This document shows, in pieces, positions 29,995-41,318 of a stretch of 64,000 nt of DNA. The stretch covers positions 22,855 to 86,854 of the forward strand of contig LGRX02015114.1 in the NCBI GenBank assembly GCA_001247695.2, read 5' to 3'. The translations under genes were made by a program, and so were the position numbers. The stretch's first letter is position 1. Every line of letters begins with the position of its first letter. The notes beneath the pieces were generated by a model, which had not been told where the DNA came from, searched no databases, and was given only the letters and a program-made list of their open reading frames with translations. This DNA comes from Cymbomonas tetramitiformis. Its lineage: Eukaryota > Chlorophyta > Pyramimonadophyceae > Pyramimonadales > Pyramimonadaceae.

Positions 29995-31629
29995 ATGGTT
30001 GCTTCTACTAGATCGACGGCTAGCATGGCGCATCGCCGCCGCACATTAAGCACAATCTTTGACTCCGTTGCTGCCAGGCATGCCAACACGCCCGCGACCC
30101 CGTCAGCGGCACAACCGGCCGCTAATTCGGCGGGGGCTGCATTTTTGGCATCGGTACGCACCCTGCAGCGGGAGCACTTCGACATGAAAGTGGCGAAGCA
30201 CGTCCAGCGCAAGTTGTTCGACGGCAAGGAGGGGAGATTTTCCGGTGCGGAGCCCCACGCGGCGGCCATCTTCACGAGAATGGTGTCTGCCCTGCAGGCG
30301 GCCTTCGTCACTGAGGACATCGGTTTCCTCCCGCTCTTCACGCTGGACGACGCTACCTTGGCCGTCCGCGTGGAGGCCAACAATTTATTGTTCTCCACGA
30401 TCGAACTGCTGATCGACCCCTCGTCGCCCGCAGCGGACTGGTTGGACTCGTCCCACGCCAGCTTCCCGGCAGACGGTAAGCGTGTCCTGCTCGAGTTCGC
30501 CCGTCGGATGATCCCGGTTGGGGACCCCTTCCAGGGGCAAGCGGACATGTTTGCCGTCCGCATCGCTGCGGGCGTGGACCCTCATGGACCCATTGAGGAC
30601 TTCAACGCCGCGCTCAAGGCTGCAAGGACCAGATCAACGCTCCAGGACGAGGACGTGAAGTCCCTTTTCATCAAGGCCCTCGACGCCACCTTCTACCAGC
30701 CGGTGGTGTCCCGTTTGCTCCTTCACGATCAACGAGCCGCCCACGACCTACTCACTATTCAGCAGTGGGTGCGGGAGTGCTACGGCGAGCACGTGCGGGC
30801 GGGCACCGCCACCGCTTCCGCACACCGGTACTCCCACGGCACGCACTTCATGGAGAAGGGCGTTGATGGGTCGGGTGCGGCGGGTGAGATCGAGGACTTA
30901 CGGACAATGGTACTCGACTTGAAGAGGCAATTAGCCACCTTCCTCGTCGCCGCCGAGTCCGAACCGTCTCCGCGGGGGTTTACCCCTCGCGCGGACAAAC
31001 CGGACCGCCGGGTCAAGACCCGTTTCGCAGCCTCGCCCCTCCCCAAAGGGGGGAATTGGTCTCAATCCGTCTCACGGAAGGTGGCCTTCCACCGCGAAAG
31101 CGGTGCGACAATCCCGTACTGCCAAAACCAGGTGTGTGCTAAGGGGAAAGCGAGGCATTGGCACCGGGACTGCCCAAACGGGGGCAGGACCGGGCTCTCG
31201 GCGTTCGCCTTCGCCGAAGAGGCCGAGAACTCCGTGCTGGCCGCGAAGTTCCAGCACGCCATCGACCACGGCGACCCCGTGGAATTCGACGCCCTCTGCA
31301 TGCTTGCGGGCGGGAAGCCGGAGGTCTTCACCGATCTCTCCGCGTGCTCGTTCTGCGAGGAGGACGGTGAGGTCCTCGTGTCCGCCGTCGCCGAGTTCTC
31401 TGAGATGGCGCACGCGGCTGGAGCTTCCGCATTCAACATCAACACCTTCACTGCCGACATGCCGGTGGTGTCGGAGCCGCCCGCACACTCCCCGCCCGCG
31501 TCGGTTGAGTCCGAGGAGGATTGGACCGGTCCGCCAACCCCTTCCGCCCTCCCGTCACCCGCACGTTTGCCGACTTCATTGAGGGCACGGGAATTGCATT
31601 GGTGCCCGACGCGCCGACCCAGAGCATGA
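29995..31629 (+). CDS. gag: Gag protein with variant CCHC knuckle
   Basis: This is the capsid/nucleocapsid-type protein of the small element, 544 codons from the ATG at 29995. The frame is also open upstream to 29770, so an earlier start is possible. The centre (about residues 50-290) reads like a helical gag core (DEDVKSLFIKALDATFYQPV, HDLLTIQQWVRECYGEHV). A Zn-knuckle variant C-X4-C-X6-H-X4-C (CQNQVCAKGKARHWHRDC) follows at about residues 375-393. The tail is Pro/Ser-rich and overlaps the next frame by about 110 bases. Confidence 0.82.
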   Translation: MVASTRSTASMAHRRRTLSTIFDSVAARHANTPATPSAAQPAANSAGAAFLASVRTLQREHFDMKVAKHVQRKLFDGKEGRFSGAEPHAAAIFTRMVSALQAAFVTEDIGFLPLFTLDDATLAVRVEANNLLFSTIELLIDPSSPAADWLDSSHASFPADGKRVLLEFARRMIPVGDPFQGQADMFAVRIAAGVDPHGPIEDFNAALKAARTRSTLQDEDVKSLFIKALDATFYQPVVSRLLLHDQRAAHDLLTIQQWVRECYGEHVRAGTATASAHRYSHGTHFMEKGVDGSGAAGEIEDLRTMVLDLKRQLATFLVAAESEPSPRGFTPRADKPDRRVKTRFAASPLPKGGNWSQSVSRKVAFHRESGATIPYCQNQVCAKGKARHWHRDCPNGGRTGLSAFAFAEEAENSVLAAKFQHAIDHGDPVEFDALCMLAGGKPEVFTDLSACSFCEEDGEVLVSAVAEFSEMAHAAGASAFNINTFTADMPVVSEPPAHSPPASVESEEDWTGPPTPSALPSPARLPTSLRARELHWCPTRRPRA

Positions 31630-32294
31630 ATTTGCTCTCCGCGGTTGGAGAGCCGGAACGCGTGATCGGCTACAAGCCCGCGACTTGCGCCGCGAGCGAC
31701 GATGACGACGAGGGTGACTCGGTGGCACTGCCACAGCCGCGGTACGGCTGCGGGAACGGCATTCCGAGGTTCGCGAGATCTCTCCTCACTTCCTCCTTGG
31801 TGTGCGCACTCTTTGTGATTTGTGCCGCCGCCGCACCGCACGCCGTTGCCGGTGTCGGTGGTGCCGATGCGCGCACATGCACGGCTCCACCGGTCGGTGG
31901 TGCTACGTGGGCTGCCTCGGCAGTCCCGGCTACGGAGGCTTCGCCGACTGACATGGTTCATGGCGTACCGTGTGCTATCCCACCTCGTCGCCAACGGCGG
32001 GAGCAGAGACGGCAGGGCCTCTACATGGCTCCGATGCCGTGGCATCCCGGGCCGCCACCGCCTGCCGAGTTGTTTGTGGACGGCCCTCCGCTATCGCCGG
32101 CTTCATCTTCAGATGACGAGGCTCCACCGTCGGGCAGCACTTGGCAACATCCCGGTGCGGTGCAGCCTCCCGTGATCGAGAACTCGTCAATTTCTTCTAC
32201 GAATGATTCATCACCGGCCCCGGGGGCCGGCAACTGCTTCACAGTCACGCTGCTCCGAGCCGGGCAGACAGCTCCGAAGACCACTAGTGGCTAG
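31521..32294 (+). CDS. Second frame of gag-only element, unknown, one hydrophobic segment
   Basis: This 257-codon frame lies -1 relative to gag and overlaps its 3' end, so it could be made by frameshifting or from its own ATG at 31521. It has no protease, polymerase or integrase motif. Features visible are an acidic run (SDDDDEGD), one hydrophobic stretch (LLTSSLVCALFVICAAAAP) that could span a membrane, a basic block (PPRRQRREQRRQ) and a Pro/Ser-rich tail. It may be an accessory protein or eroded coding sequence. Confidence 0.5.
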   Translation: MDRSANPFRPPVTRTFADFIEGTGIALVPDAPTQSMNLLSAVGEPERVIGYKPATCAASDDDDEGDSVALPQPRYGCGNGIPRFARSLLTSSLVCALFVICAAAAPHAVAGVGGADARTCTAPPVGGATWAASAVPATEASPTDMVHGVPCAIPPRRQRREQRRQGLYMAPMPWHPGPPPPAELFVDGPPLSPASSSDDEAPPSGSTWQHPGAVQPPVIENSSISSTNDSSPAPGAGNCFTVTLLRAGQTAPKTTSG

Positions 32295-32546
32295 GATTAG
32301 TCACGCCGTGCCTGCCTGGGAGTTAGCTGTAGTGTAGCCTCCTAGATGTGCAGAAGGGCTCTCTGAATTTGAGCTGTGTTTAGGGTTTTAGCAAAGTAAC
32401 AGCAGTATCTGACAATCTTGCTGTGACCTGGGACCGCCCTGACCAAGAGTACAGGCCCCCAGTTGTGCTACAGTTTCCTCCTGAAGTTGAGTAGGGAGTT
32501 TGTTTGCTTCGTTCACTACTAGCTCCGGTCACCACCCTAGGTGGTG

Positions 32547-32759
32547 TGCTGGATGTGACACACCGACAGTCAAATCTGTCACTTGTCACTTCCTATAGTA
32601 GGCTGGGTGACCGTCACCAGTAGACGGGAAACACCCGTTAGTATTTATGTGTATCTCTTTTATCAATCTGAGACTTTTTACCGTTCTGATATCGAAACCC
32701 TTATCTCAGGGTTTATTCTCCGTTATCCGATATATACACCCGACTATATATATCTGACA
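32547..32759 (+). repeat. Right LTR of gag-only element
   Basis: It matches the left LTR over 213 bp and is followed by CCATT. It is not preceded by a long pure purine tract. Confidence 0.9.
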
Positions 32760-32764
32760 CCATT

Positions 32765-32880
32765 GTTTAACAATATCCAAGCCCCGTCCAAGCCTTTGGA
32801 ACAACCTTGGATTCCCCCACGAAGAAGAGTCCAAGCATCGTCCAAGCCTTTGGAACACCTTTAGAGCCATCACTGTAAGC
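32765..32880. repeat. Left subterminal motifs of CACTA-type element
   Basis: Three copies of CGTCCAAGCC[T/G]TTGGAAC-like words occur here, and another at 29374-29390 just left of the gag-only element. This suggests that the small retrotransposon landed in the left end of the CACTA element. The exact outer terminus could not be located. Confidence 0.5.
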
Positions 32881-33155
32881 CAGATTCTTACATCGCATCT
32901 TATTAGTTCAGGAATGCTGGGTTGATGGGAGTGGATGCCCGCCGTATTCTAGGAGGAGGAAAGTGATGCGCGCGAGCAACGTGAAAACGACCGAACAAGG
33001 GACCCGGAATTCATCATGGTAAGTTCAATACGCACAGATTGAATGCCTTCCGAAAACTGCACTATATCACTATTCCAAGTCATTGGAACGGTGCGTCCTT
33101 ACGTGTGGAACCCCTCTGGACCAAAATCAATCAGATGCGGTGTGACTAAATTGCA

Positions 33156-36100
33156 GGAGGGAGAAAATGTGCATGACAAATCGACTACCCTTGCAAACCG
33201 CTTCATACTGGATCTACTTGAGGCCCACTCCAACCATAACTCGACCCAGGCGTACTTTGACACAATCCTGGAAATTCTGCGACGTCGAGTATGCGGCTTG
33301 GAGGTCGACGATGAATCAATCTCGACCGATGACGAGGTAGCACTACCTCATACCTACCAAGCGTGCCTGCGGTTTTTCAAGGATTTCCTCATGAAGTACA
33401 ACGAGATGGATGTGTGCCAGAAGTGCAATTTTCTTTTCAAAGATCTGCTTCCCGAAGAGGCACCGACGTGTCCGAAATGCAACCACGGCCGGTTCAAGGA
33501 GCCATCAATGGTCGATGGCAAGTGGGAACCCGGAAGGGCCAAGTGCGTTTTCCGCTGGTGGCCGTGGACAAGGATACTGGAGGCCCTTTTCATGGATCCG
33601 GTGCAGGCACAGATGGCACGTTCATGGGAGAAAGTTGACTTGGATGAGCCGATCGTCAGAAGCACTGGAATATTAGGTGAGTAAACACTGTCAATTAGAC
33701 TGCATGGATTGCCTATTCCGGGCGCCCGGATCCATGCCTCCACCCGGATGGAACATGCGTCCGGCCGTTTGGATATGTCACAACACCCATTTTGGTTGTC
33801 TTGGTATAGTCCAAACGTGTGGACCGGACGTTCCGGCCGTTTGGAATTTTGCGGATGTAGATTAACAAAGATAATTGCGAGTAAATCTGCATGGATGGCA
33901 CGTTCCGGGCGCCCGGAATGGCGTTCCATCCGTGTGGAATACGAGTCTGGTCGTAATGGATATGTTACAACAACCTGTTTTGTTGTCTTAGCATAGTCCG
34001 AGCGTGTGGAATACCTAATCCGACCGGTTGGACTAAGACATGTTAGTGCGGGTGTAGATTCACGAAGCTGGCAGAGGACCATGCTCGAGGACCCGGAGTT
34101 CTTCAAGGACAAGCGCAACCTCTCTGTGGTGTTATGCGCGGACGGCATCGAGAAATTCAAAGATAAACTGGGATCTGTGACACCTATAACCTGCCAAGTG
34201 GTGAATTACCCTGCACATCTTCGAGGCAAAAGCGAGTTCATTGTGCTTTGGGGCATTATTGATGGCAAACCCAAAGATGCCCAACTCTTCTACCACAAGT
34301 TCGTGGACGAGATTATTGACATCGAAAAGAACGGTTGCCGGGTGTGGGACGTTATCGAAAACAAGCCTTTCACCGTTCGAGTCAAGTTGTACAAGGTGCT
34401 CGAGGATTATGCCGGATTGACCGAAGCGGGGAACGTGTATGGAACAAACGCGAGGATGGGATGTTCCAAATGTTGGATTGTCGGGACAACAAAGGCAGAG
34501 TCTTGCATGCAGAAGACGATTTACGCGCAGATGCTACAACAAAATCCAAGTAAGTCTGATCCTGCTGCATTCTTCCTAGTATGTATTCGGACGGTTGGAC
34601 AGATTTCAAAATATTTCTGACTGTACTTCCAGGCGTCGGGAGCCCCGGTTCCGGCCGGTTGGACCATTATAGGGAAAATATGGAGAGATCAAAGCTAGTA
34701 ATTCCACACGCCCGGAACCCATGCACCCCACGGCCGGACCTGTGTACTCGTGGTTTTACACAATATTCTTTCAACTGTATCGTGTTTTTTATGATGTTTG
34801 CAGGTGAAGAGCCAGCGATGAGAACGGACAAAGAAGTGAGGGAGTTGCAGCACCTGCACGACGGGATGATCGAAGCGGGTATGCATCCGGAAGTCATTAA
34901 GGACAAAATGGCACGGAGTGGGATCAAAGGATCGAGTGCTTTTACCAAGATTGTGAAGTTTAATTTGCCACGCGACTTGCTTTTCGACGTCATGCACATC
35001 TTGTCCAACAACTCCTGCCGGATTATGTCAGCGATTATCGGTGATGACTGGAATTTAAAGTGCCGAAACTTTGCGAGGGCCTATCAGATGCACAGGCCGT
35101 GGCTTATTCCTATACCAAGGAGGAATGAAAATGACAACCGGAGCCCAGCAGAACGGCTGAGATGTGAGTACACCACCTGTCCAATATAATGATGGTCCAA
35201 ACCCCTGATAGACGGTGGTGTAAGGGTTCCAAACGCCCGGAATGCTATTTCCTGAATGAATGTAGATGGTCCACACCCCTGTCACACGTTGGATAACGGG
35301 TTCCAAACGCCCGGAATGCTATTTTCTGAACGAATGTAGATAATCCACACCCCTGTCACACGTTGGAGGGTGGGTTCCGAACGCCCGGAACGTTTCTTCA
35401 TGAATGAATTAAGATTGTATAGGTTTCGTATTGAACCAGGATAGGTTGTGTGCGTGTGTGTGGGATCGATCTCTTGTAGTGAAACCCTCTCCGTGGTCCC
35501 CTTCTAAGGAGGCCTTGAAGGAGATTATCCCATGGGTAAGAGGGCTCAAGTTTACCCGAGATTCGGGGCCGATTGGGAGGAAGTTTCTGCAAATCAAGGC
35601 GGGAACGCAAACTACGCCACGCAAGTTGAAAGCACATCATGGCGTAGTTGCTATCACAAGTGGACTCATGTCGATTGTCAGCGCGTGGATGAACAGTGAT
35701 GGCCATGTGCTACAACCGGAATTCGCTTCCTACGTTGGGAAATATACGACGGTGGTCCGCGAGATTGTGAGCAGAACCATTGATATCGATGTGAGTATAA
35801 ACACTGCTTACCCCATGTTCCGGGCGCTTGGAACCGTTTGGAGGCCATAGTCCGGACGTTCGGACCTGCTTCATGGTTGTTGCTCATGTTCATATGCTTC
35901 GGATTGGAACCACAATTCCGGGCGGCCGGACCAACATTGGATCAATGTTCCGGTAGCACGGAACCTATTCATTCAGGCTATACTGATTTATTCCGTTTTG
36001 GGCGTGCGGTTCAGCATCATAAAACTGGCATGGACGCCTTGAAGACAAGGGTATTGGAAGTCCGTGACATCATGGAAGCTGAGCTCTCGCCTGAGCTTTT

Positions 36101-37812
36101 CGTCATTGCAACGCACCAGCTCGTTCATATTCCGGATCAGATGCGTGACGAAGGACCAGTTCCCGATCTTTGGATGTTCGCTCCAGAGAGCTTCTTCGGC
36201 GAGCTGAGACGGATCATCAGGACTCGCTCGCACCCTGTCGCCAGCATGATGAAAGGGGTGGAGTTGAAACGCATGGTAAGTCTGGTACGCGGCTTATACC
36301 AGTTGCTACAGGCGAATGGTTCGCCACCAACCATTAGCCAACCACGTAGCGAGAACACCGTGTCCCTGATGTTGGCGACCGGCAACGAGAGGAAGGGCAA
36401 ACTTGTCTACTCGACACCAGGTACTGTCCAGACTTAAGTGCATATCGTCCAATTTCGGTCCAGGGGTTTGGAAACGTATCATTGAGCAGAGTCCAACCGG
36501 TTGGAACTTGCTTGGGCCTTTCATTAGACAAAGCCCAAGCCAATAGGTCTCGTTCCATCCACACCCTTCCGGGCGCCCGGGACCCAGGTTCCGGTTTGGT
36601 TCCGGGCGTTTGGAATTAGATCGTCAAAAGCACGCATTGTTTAACAAATTTCCGTTTTGCGGTGCGTAGATGATAAGAAGGAGATACAAGCTTGGCTGGC
36701 TACAAACGTGGAGTGGTACGGGAACATTGTCAGAGAATTTAATCGTGCTGAAGACCATTACACGAGGTATGCATGTTTGCTTGACCGAAGCTTTTTTTGA
36801 CTAATCATTCACGTACGCAGTTTAGTGGTGTTCCCCTCGCCCGGAACAAACGTCCAAACGCCCGGAACGTGGCCTCCGGGTATTTGGACCATGCAGGACC
36901 ATTAGACAAAACCGACGTCGCTTGGCGGCTCGTCGCGGCAGGGGCAGTGGCCCAGGTCAAAACTTGACGAGGCCGATACTTCATCAACCTGAAACCTGGC
37001 GCAAGAGCCCCGTCACAGGGGAAGTCATTCCGTTTACGGAGATGGAAATGAGTTACGCCTTGGCACCACCGAGAATGTGGACAGAGTATGCTTACGTCAA
37101 AGTTCGCAATTTTAATTACAGATCGCTGGAAAGGGACATGAACCAGGCTACTTGTCATCGATATTTCAAGTCTGTCTTTAAAGTCTGGAATGTACAGAAG
37201 CAGCAAGAAGACGACCAGGACAGGTGAGACATGCCAACTATACATGTTCCAGACGTCTGTATAAGAGTGGAGTGTAGGTTCCGGCCGTTTGGACCATGGT
37301 CAAGCTACGTTTCATTAAATCTGTTTAAATATTCAAAAGTTCGATACGTTCCGGGCGTCCGGAACCATGCTGCCACACGGTTCCGGACGCCCGGACCAAA
37401 GCGTCCTTGTAGATCTCGATTTGCAGGTGTTCATGATTCTTTCACTTCTGATGGCAGGTATGGCGAAATTCTGAAGGTCGTCAAGCTTGTCGTGCACACT
37501 GACACATATATTCTTGTGAAGTGTAGATGGTTTCCCCTCGAAGCTGCTCTTTCCGATGCGGTCACGCAAAACATCTACCTGCGCACCGATATGCCATGGG
37601 AAACCAAAGATGCATTCATCGAAGCGAAGGACATCAACAATCAAGTGGTCGTGGCGCCCATTCCATGGAAGCCTTTGCGGCTTGCACGGTATACCGGTAA
37701 CAAGGTTCCATTAAATATTCGACATCGGACAGACGTGCTTGCCGTCGTGCTTGACCGCCACGTCGATTTTGTCGGCGACATCGGCGATAGTAGTTCTGAC
37801 GACGAAGATTAG
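33156..37812 (+). CDS. CACTA (En/Spm, Tnp2-type) transposase, about nine exons
   Basis: This encodes a DNA transposase of the CACTA superfamily. Exons with GT-AG borders and compatible phases are about 33156-33676, 34058-34549, 34804-35163, 35480-35790, 36015-36420, 36670-36766, 36906-37223 and 37428 or 37458-37812. A small exon may precede 33018. Exon 1 has two CxxC pairs (CQKC, CPKC) before the core. Exon 2 carries the Tnp2 core (LCADGIEKFKD, YPAHLRGKSEFIVLW, FVDEII). Exon 3 has DVMHILSNNSCRIM, matching the D-x-MHI motif of the family. Exon 5 resembles DUF4218 (QLVHIPDQMRDEGPVPDLWMF). The last exon resembles DUF4216 (ILVKCRWFPLE, WETKDAFIEAKDINNQVV). The C-terminus is acidic. No internal stop is seen, so the copy may be intact. 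Confidence 0.85.
33700..37400. repeat. Palindromic TTCCGGGCG/CCCGGAA motifs in transposase introns
   Basis: Nearly every intron contains one or more copies of a palindrome of the form TTCCGGGCGCCCGGAA or the variant TCCGGCCGTTTGGA. Examples lie near 33716, 33822, 33905, 35234, 35300, 35383, 35913, 36570, 36838 and 37352. They are absent from the exons. They resemble the motifs in the element's flanks and may be binding sites for the transposase or a partner. Confidence 0.7.
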
Positions 37813-37942
37813 TTAACTTATTGCCTCGCTCGAGGCGGTAGTGTATCGGTCTCGTTGAGCTCCACGTGCTGCCAAGTCAGAACCTACCAGTTGTAATACT
37901 GCAATATATAACATGCATTGTACAGATAATACTAACTTACCT

Positions 37943-38880
37943 GGAGTTCCAAAGGGGTTCCGAAGGCTTGGATGCGCCTTGGAATCCATCAAACGCAAGT
38001 TCCGAAGCGGTTCCAAACCATTGGACTAAGCCTGGACCCCATAAGATATCACTTCCATAATCGTTCCAAAGGCTTGGACGGTCTTGAACTGCACGTAGCA
38101 AGAATGATCGGTCCAGAGAATTATCAGTCTATATGTCAAGCACTTGCTCATAGCGTTCCGCTCTCAGATCGGGAAGTTCCAAGGGCTTGGAATTTCGGAA
38201 CACGCTCCCGTGTTGCCCAGAGACTGGGCCTATGGGGTTCCAAGGGCTTGGAATCTTTTGAAACCCACGCTCGTGCTGCGCAGAGACCGGTCCTATGGGG
38301 TTCCAAGCCGTGGAGCCTCCGGGCTCGAGCTTCATTCCTCGTACTAACAAGGTCCAAGGGCTTGGAATCTTTTGAAACCCACGCCCGTGCTGCGCAGAGA
38401 CCGATCCTATGGGGTTCCAAGCCGTTGAGCCTCCGGGTTTGAGCTTCATTCCTCGTACTAACAAGGTCCAAGGGCTTGGAATCTTTTGAAACCCTCGCAC
38501 GTGCTGCGCTGAGACCGGTCCAATGGGGTTCCAAGCCGTTGAGCCTCCGGGTTCGAGCTTCATTACTCGTACTAGCAAGTTCCAAAGGCTTGGAATCTTT
38601 TGAAACCACGCCCGTGCTGCGCGGAGACCGGTCCAATGGGGTTCCAAGCCGTTGAACCTCCGATTTCAGACTGCCGACCTCAGACTGGAAAGTTCCAAAG
38701 GCTTGGAATTGTCTAAAATGAATTCCAAACCGTTGGAACCGCCTTGGACCGACGACTTCGGTCATACGTAATCCGAGGACATAGGTCCAACGGCTTGGAA
38801 TCGACCAGGACCCATTGGACTAACAAATTTCGGTCCAGCCCCTTGGAACCCCGTAGGACCGTCGGCTTGGAAGAGCTGGA
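37943..38880. repeat. Right subterminal repeat region of CACTA-type element
   Basis: About twenty copies of GGTTCCAAGCCGTTG or TCCAA[G/A]GGCTTGGAA occur in about 900 bp. Within 38170-38660 there is also a tandem unit of about 120 bp containing GAAACCCACGC-CGTGCTGCGC and GCCTCCGGGTTCGAGCTTCATT, in about four copies. Dense subterminal repeats that bind transposase proteins are typical of CACTA elements. The outer CACTA terminus was not found. Confidence 0.7.
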
Positions 38881-40355
38881 GGGACTCTCGTTTTCATCAT
38901 TATCACGGAGATCTCAGGCACGACGCCTCCACCACGGAGTTGGAAGCAGCTCACCTTCATCATAGTGACTTGCTGGCAGGCGCACACTATGGATAGGTGA
39001 GCCGGTCGCATCAGACACCCACACGCTTGACGCGGATGCGTCATACAGGTTTGGTGGACATATTTGCATGGAGTGCACAGCGTCACACCACACTCAGAGG
39101 AGGAGCGGTCGCAGCAGGGCTGATGGACACGCTTGACAGAGGGTGCAATCGGTGAGACGCCGAAGCACACACATATTGGAGGCGCAGAGCATGAAGAGCG
39201 TGATACATCACCACAGACTTGGAGCTACAGCAGGCTGCCACCACATTGGCAAACACACGACGGTTGGCGGGTTGAGCTGCAGTACACCGCTACCGGGGGA
39301 CACGCGGGCATTGGAGCAGACACTTGGAGAGGTGCCTGCACACACTTGGCGGCGGGCGAGTCGAGACACACGCAACACTGGGTGGCACACAGTTGACACC
39401 ACTAGTGCACATTGTGACAGTGAGCGCACGACACAGACAGTTAGGTTGGCGCACACACCAGGGTGGTGGGCATAAGTCATACATGCCACACCACACCTAC
39501 AGGAGCATGACACATCACGCCCAGAGGCACATCTAGTGCACAGACACAGCAGATGGGTGGGATCATACAGTGGGCTAGCTCAGTTACGCACACGGCAGAT
39601 CTCATAGAGGAGTCACGGGTGGCAGAGCGTTTTGTGGCTCAGACAGCATACACCGTGTGGAGGAGGAGCCTTTGGCTTATCAGACCACCAGGCAGAGCGA
39701 GCATCGCGCACGGACACGGCCTGGAGAAGGGAGCAGTTGAGACACGCTATGGCCGCACATCTTTCCCACTTCGCGGCGGGGGCGGTCGACTTGGGGGCAG
39801 CAGCATGCCACCATCACGCGCAGAGCTGAGGTGGACCCTTGGAGTGGAGGGACAGTGGATGCTACCTTCGCACGGCGAGAGGCCCAGTCGGGTTGCAGTA
39901 GTGGCAGTCATGGGGCTTGGGACTTGTTGAGTTGGAGAGTGGCAGAGGCGAGTCATGGGAACACTGAATCTCACCCCCCCCCATAAGGGGGGAGGTCAGT
40001 GGTGCCATGTGTCACCCCTCGCCTGCTCGGATGTCACTTGCAGTGCCTGCTGTTTATCTCTGCTCGTGTGTCACGGTCCGTCCGCTAGCTTAAAACTGTG
40101 TATCTCCCAGTTTAATGCAACTTAGCCGAACCGAGAAACTCTGCCTCACTGCCTTGACATTTTACGGTGCAAGCTAATATATCACTATATTATCAGCTTT
40201 CACATCAGCGAGCGAGTTCCGGTTAGCACGGTCGCGTTCAGTATGGGAGTGCTTGAGGCGCTGTTAGTTGTAGAGTTCAGAGATCCCCGCTCGGGGCACA
40301 GTCTCCGCCTATGTTTGACAGAGTTCGACAGCAGTCGCACACTTGGAGTGCAGTT
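38881..40355. other. Low-complexity, satellite-like DNA, no gene
   Basis: CACACACTTGG/GACTTGGAG-type words recur without a strict period. A C9-ATAA-G6 hairpin near 39975-39993, followed by GTCACCCCTCGCCTG, matches the segment at 5314-5380. No ORF here has coding character. Confidence 0.5.
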
Positions 40356-40357
40356 AC

Positions 40358-40690
40358 GAGGAGCATCTGCAGCAGTGTGACGTCTGGCATCACCGACGAG
40401 CACTTTGAGAGGAGCATCTGCAGCGGTGTGACGTCTGGCATCACCGACGAGCACTTTGAGAGGAGCATCTGCAGCAGTGTGACGTCTGGCATCACCGACG
40501 AGCACTTTGAGAGGAGCATCTGCAGCGGTGTGACGTCTGGCATCACCGACGAGCACTTTGAGAGGAGCACCCGTAGCTGTGTGACGTCGTGTGGGCATCA
40601 CCGACGAGCACTTTGGGCGGAGCATCTGCAGCGGTGTGACGTTTGGGCATCACCGACGAGCACTTGCATCAGTGTGACGTCGGACATCAT
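40358..40690. repeat. 51-bp tandem repeat array, six units
   Basis: Unit GAGGAGCATCTGCAGC[A/G]GTG plus GACGTCTGGCATCACCGACG plus AGCACTTTGA, starting at 40360, 40411, 40462, 40513 and 40564, with a sixth, degenerate unit near 40618. The period is divisible by three, so open frames exist in several phases (a 17-residue repeat containing LKVLVGDA on the minus strand), but these are probably a by-product of the period. Confidence 0.9.
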
Positions 40691-41318
40691 TGACGAGCAC
40701 TTGAGGGGGCAGCAGCTGCACATCACCTTCGCAGACTTGGGGGGGAGCACCAGTAGCGCGTCACCTTTGTAGACCTCAGAGGGGCGGTGGCAGCATGTCA
40801 CTTCCGCTGACATGAGGTGGCAGCAGCGCGCATTTAGCATGGGCTTTGGGGAGCGCAGCAGTAGCCTTCATGCGCACACACAGTACACGCAGGCGCCGGA
40901 GCACACACCGTCGAGGAGGACTCGCAGGAGCAGTGCAGCGCTGGAGGGACAGTCGTGTACGCCACCACTACTACAGGGTTGGAGGGATGTCACGCCCTCA
41001 TCGCGGGCTCGGAGGTAGCTCGCCGCCGTCGCACACCTAAGGTTGGGGACGCGCTCGCCATCATGGCAGGCCTAGAGGCCACACACTATCATTGCAGCCG
41101 TGGGAGAGAGGCGGAGCACTCTTGGGTTGTTGCGTCATCATCATGGACTTGGAGCAGCACGCTACCGTCGAGAGCTTGGAGGTTGCACATCTTCTTTGCC
41201 ATCATCGCAGGCTTGGAGCTTGCACACCACTATCGCAGAGTTGGAGGACAGCTCATCTCATGTGCTTGGAGGACAGCTCATCACATGTACGTGGAGACAG
41301 CTGACGCACACTATGACA
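40691..41318. other. Diverged satellite-like DNA
   Basis: It contains loosely repeated CACATC-TTGGAGG-CAGCTC words related to those at 39.1-39.5 kb. No gene is seen. Confidence 0.4.

Larger units (their letters stand above)
29394..32759 (+). mobile_element. Gag-only (TR-GAG-like) LTR retrotransposon, 3.4 kb
   Basis: Two nearly identical 213-bp LTRs (29394-29606 and 32547-32759; TGCTGGATGTGACAC ... ATCTGACA) flank a gag gene and a second frame, with CCATT duplicated at the borders. No protease, RT, RNase H or integrase is present, and the internal region is only 2.9 kb. It would need the enzymes of an autonomous relative. The interior is clearly GC-richer than the surroundings. It is inserted next to sequence resembling the subterminal motifs of the neighbouring CACTA element. 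Confidence 0.9.

Noticed and set aside
31062..32045. 327-codon minus-strand frame across the gag-only element
   Set aside because: It is antisense to gag and the second frame in GC-rich DNA, without motifs or consistent start.
33363..34160. Minus-strand 268-codon frame opposite the transposase exon
   Set aside because: It crosses exon and intron alike and encodes repeats of the intronic palindromes in antisense. The plus-strand exon structure is far better supported.
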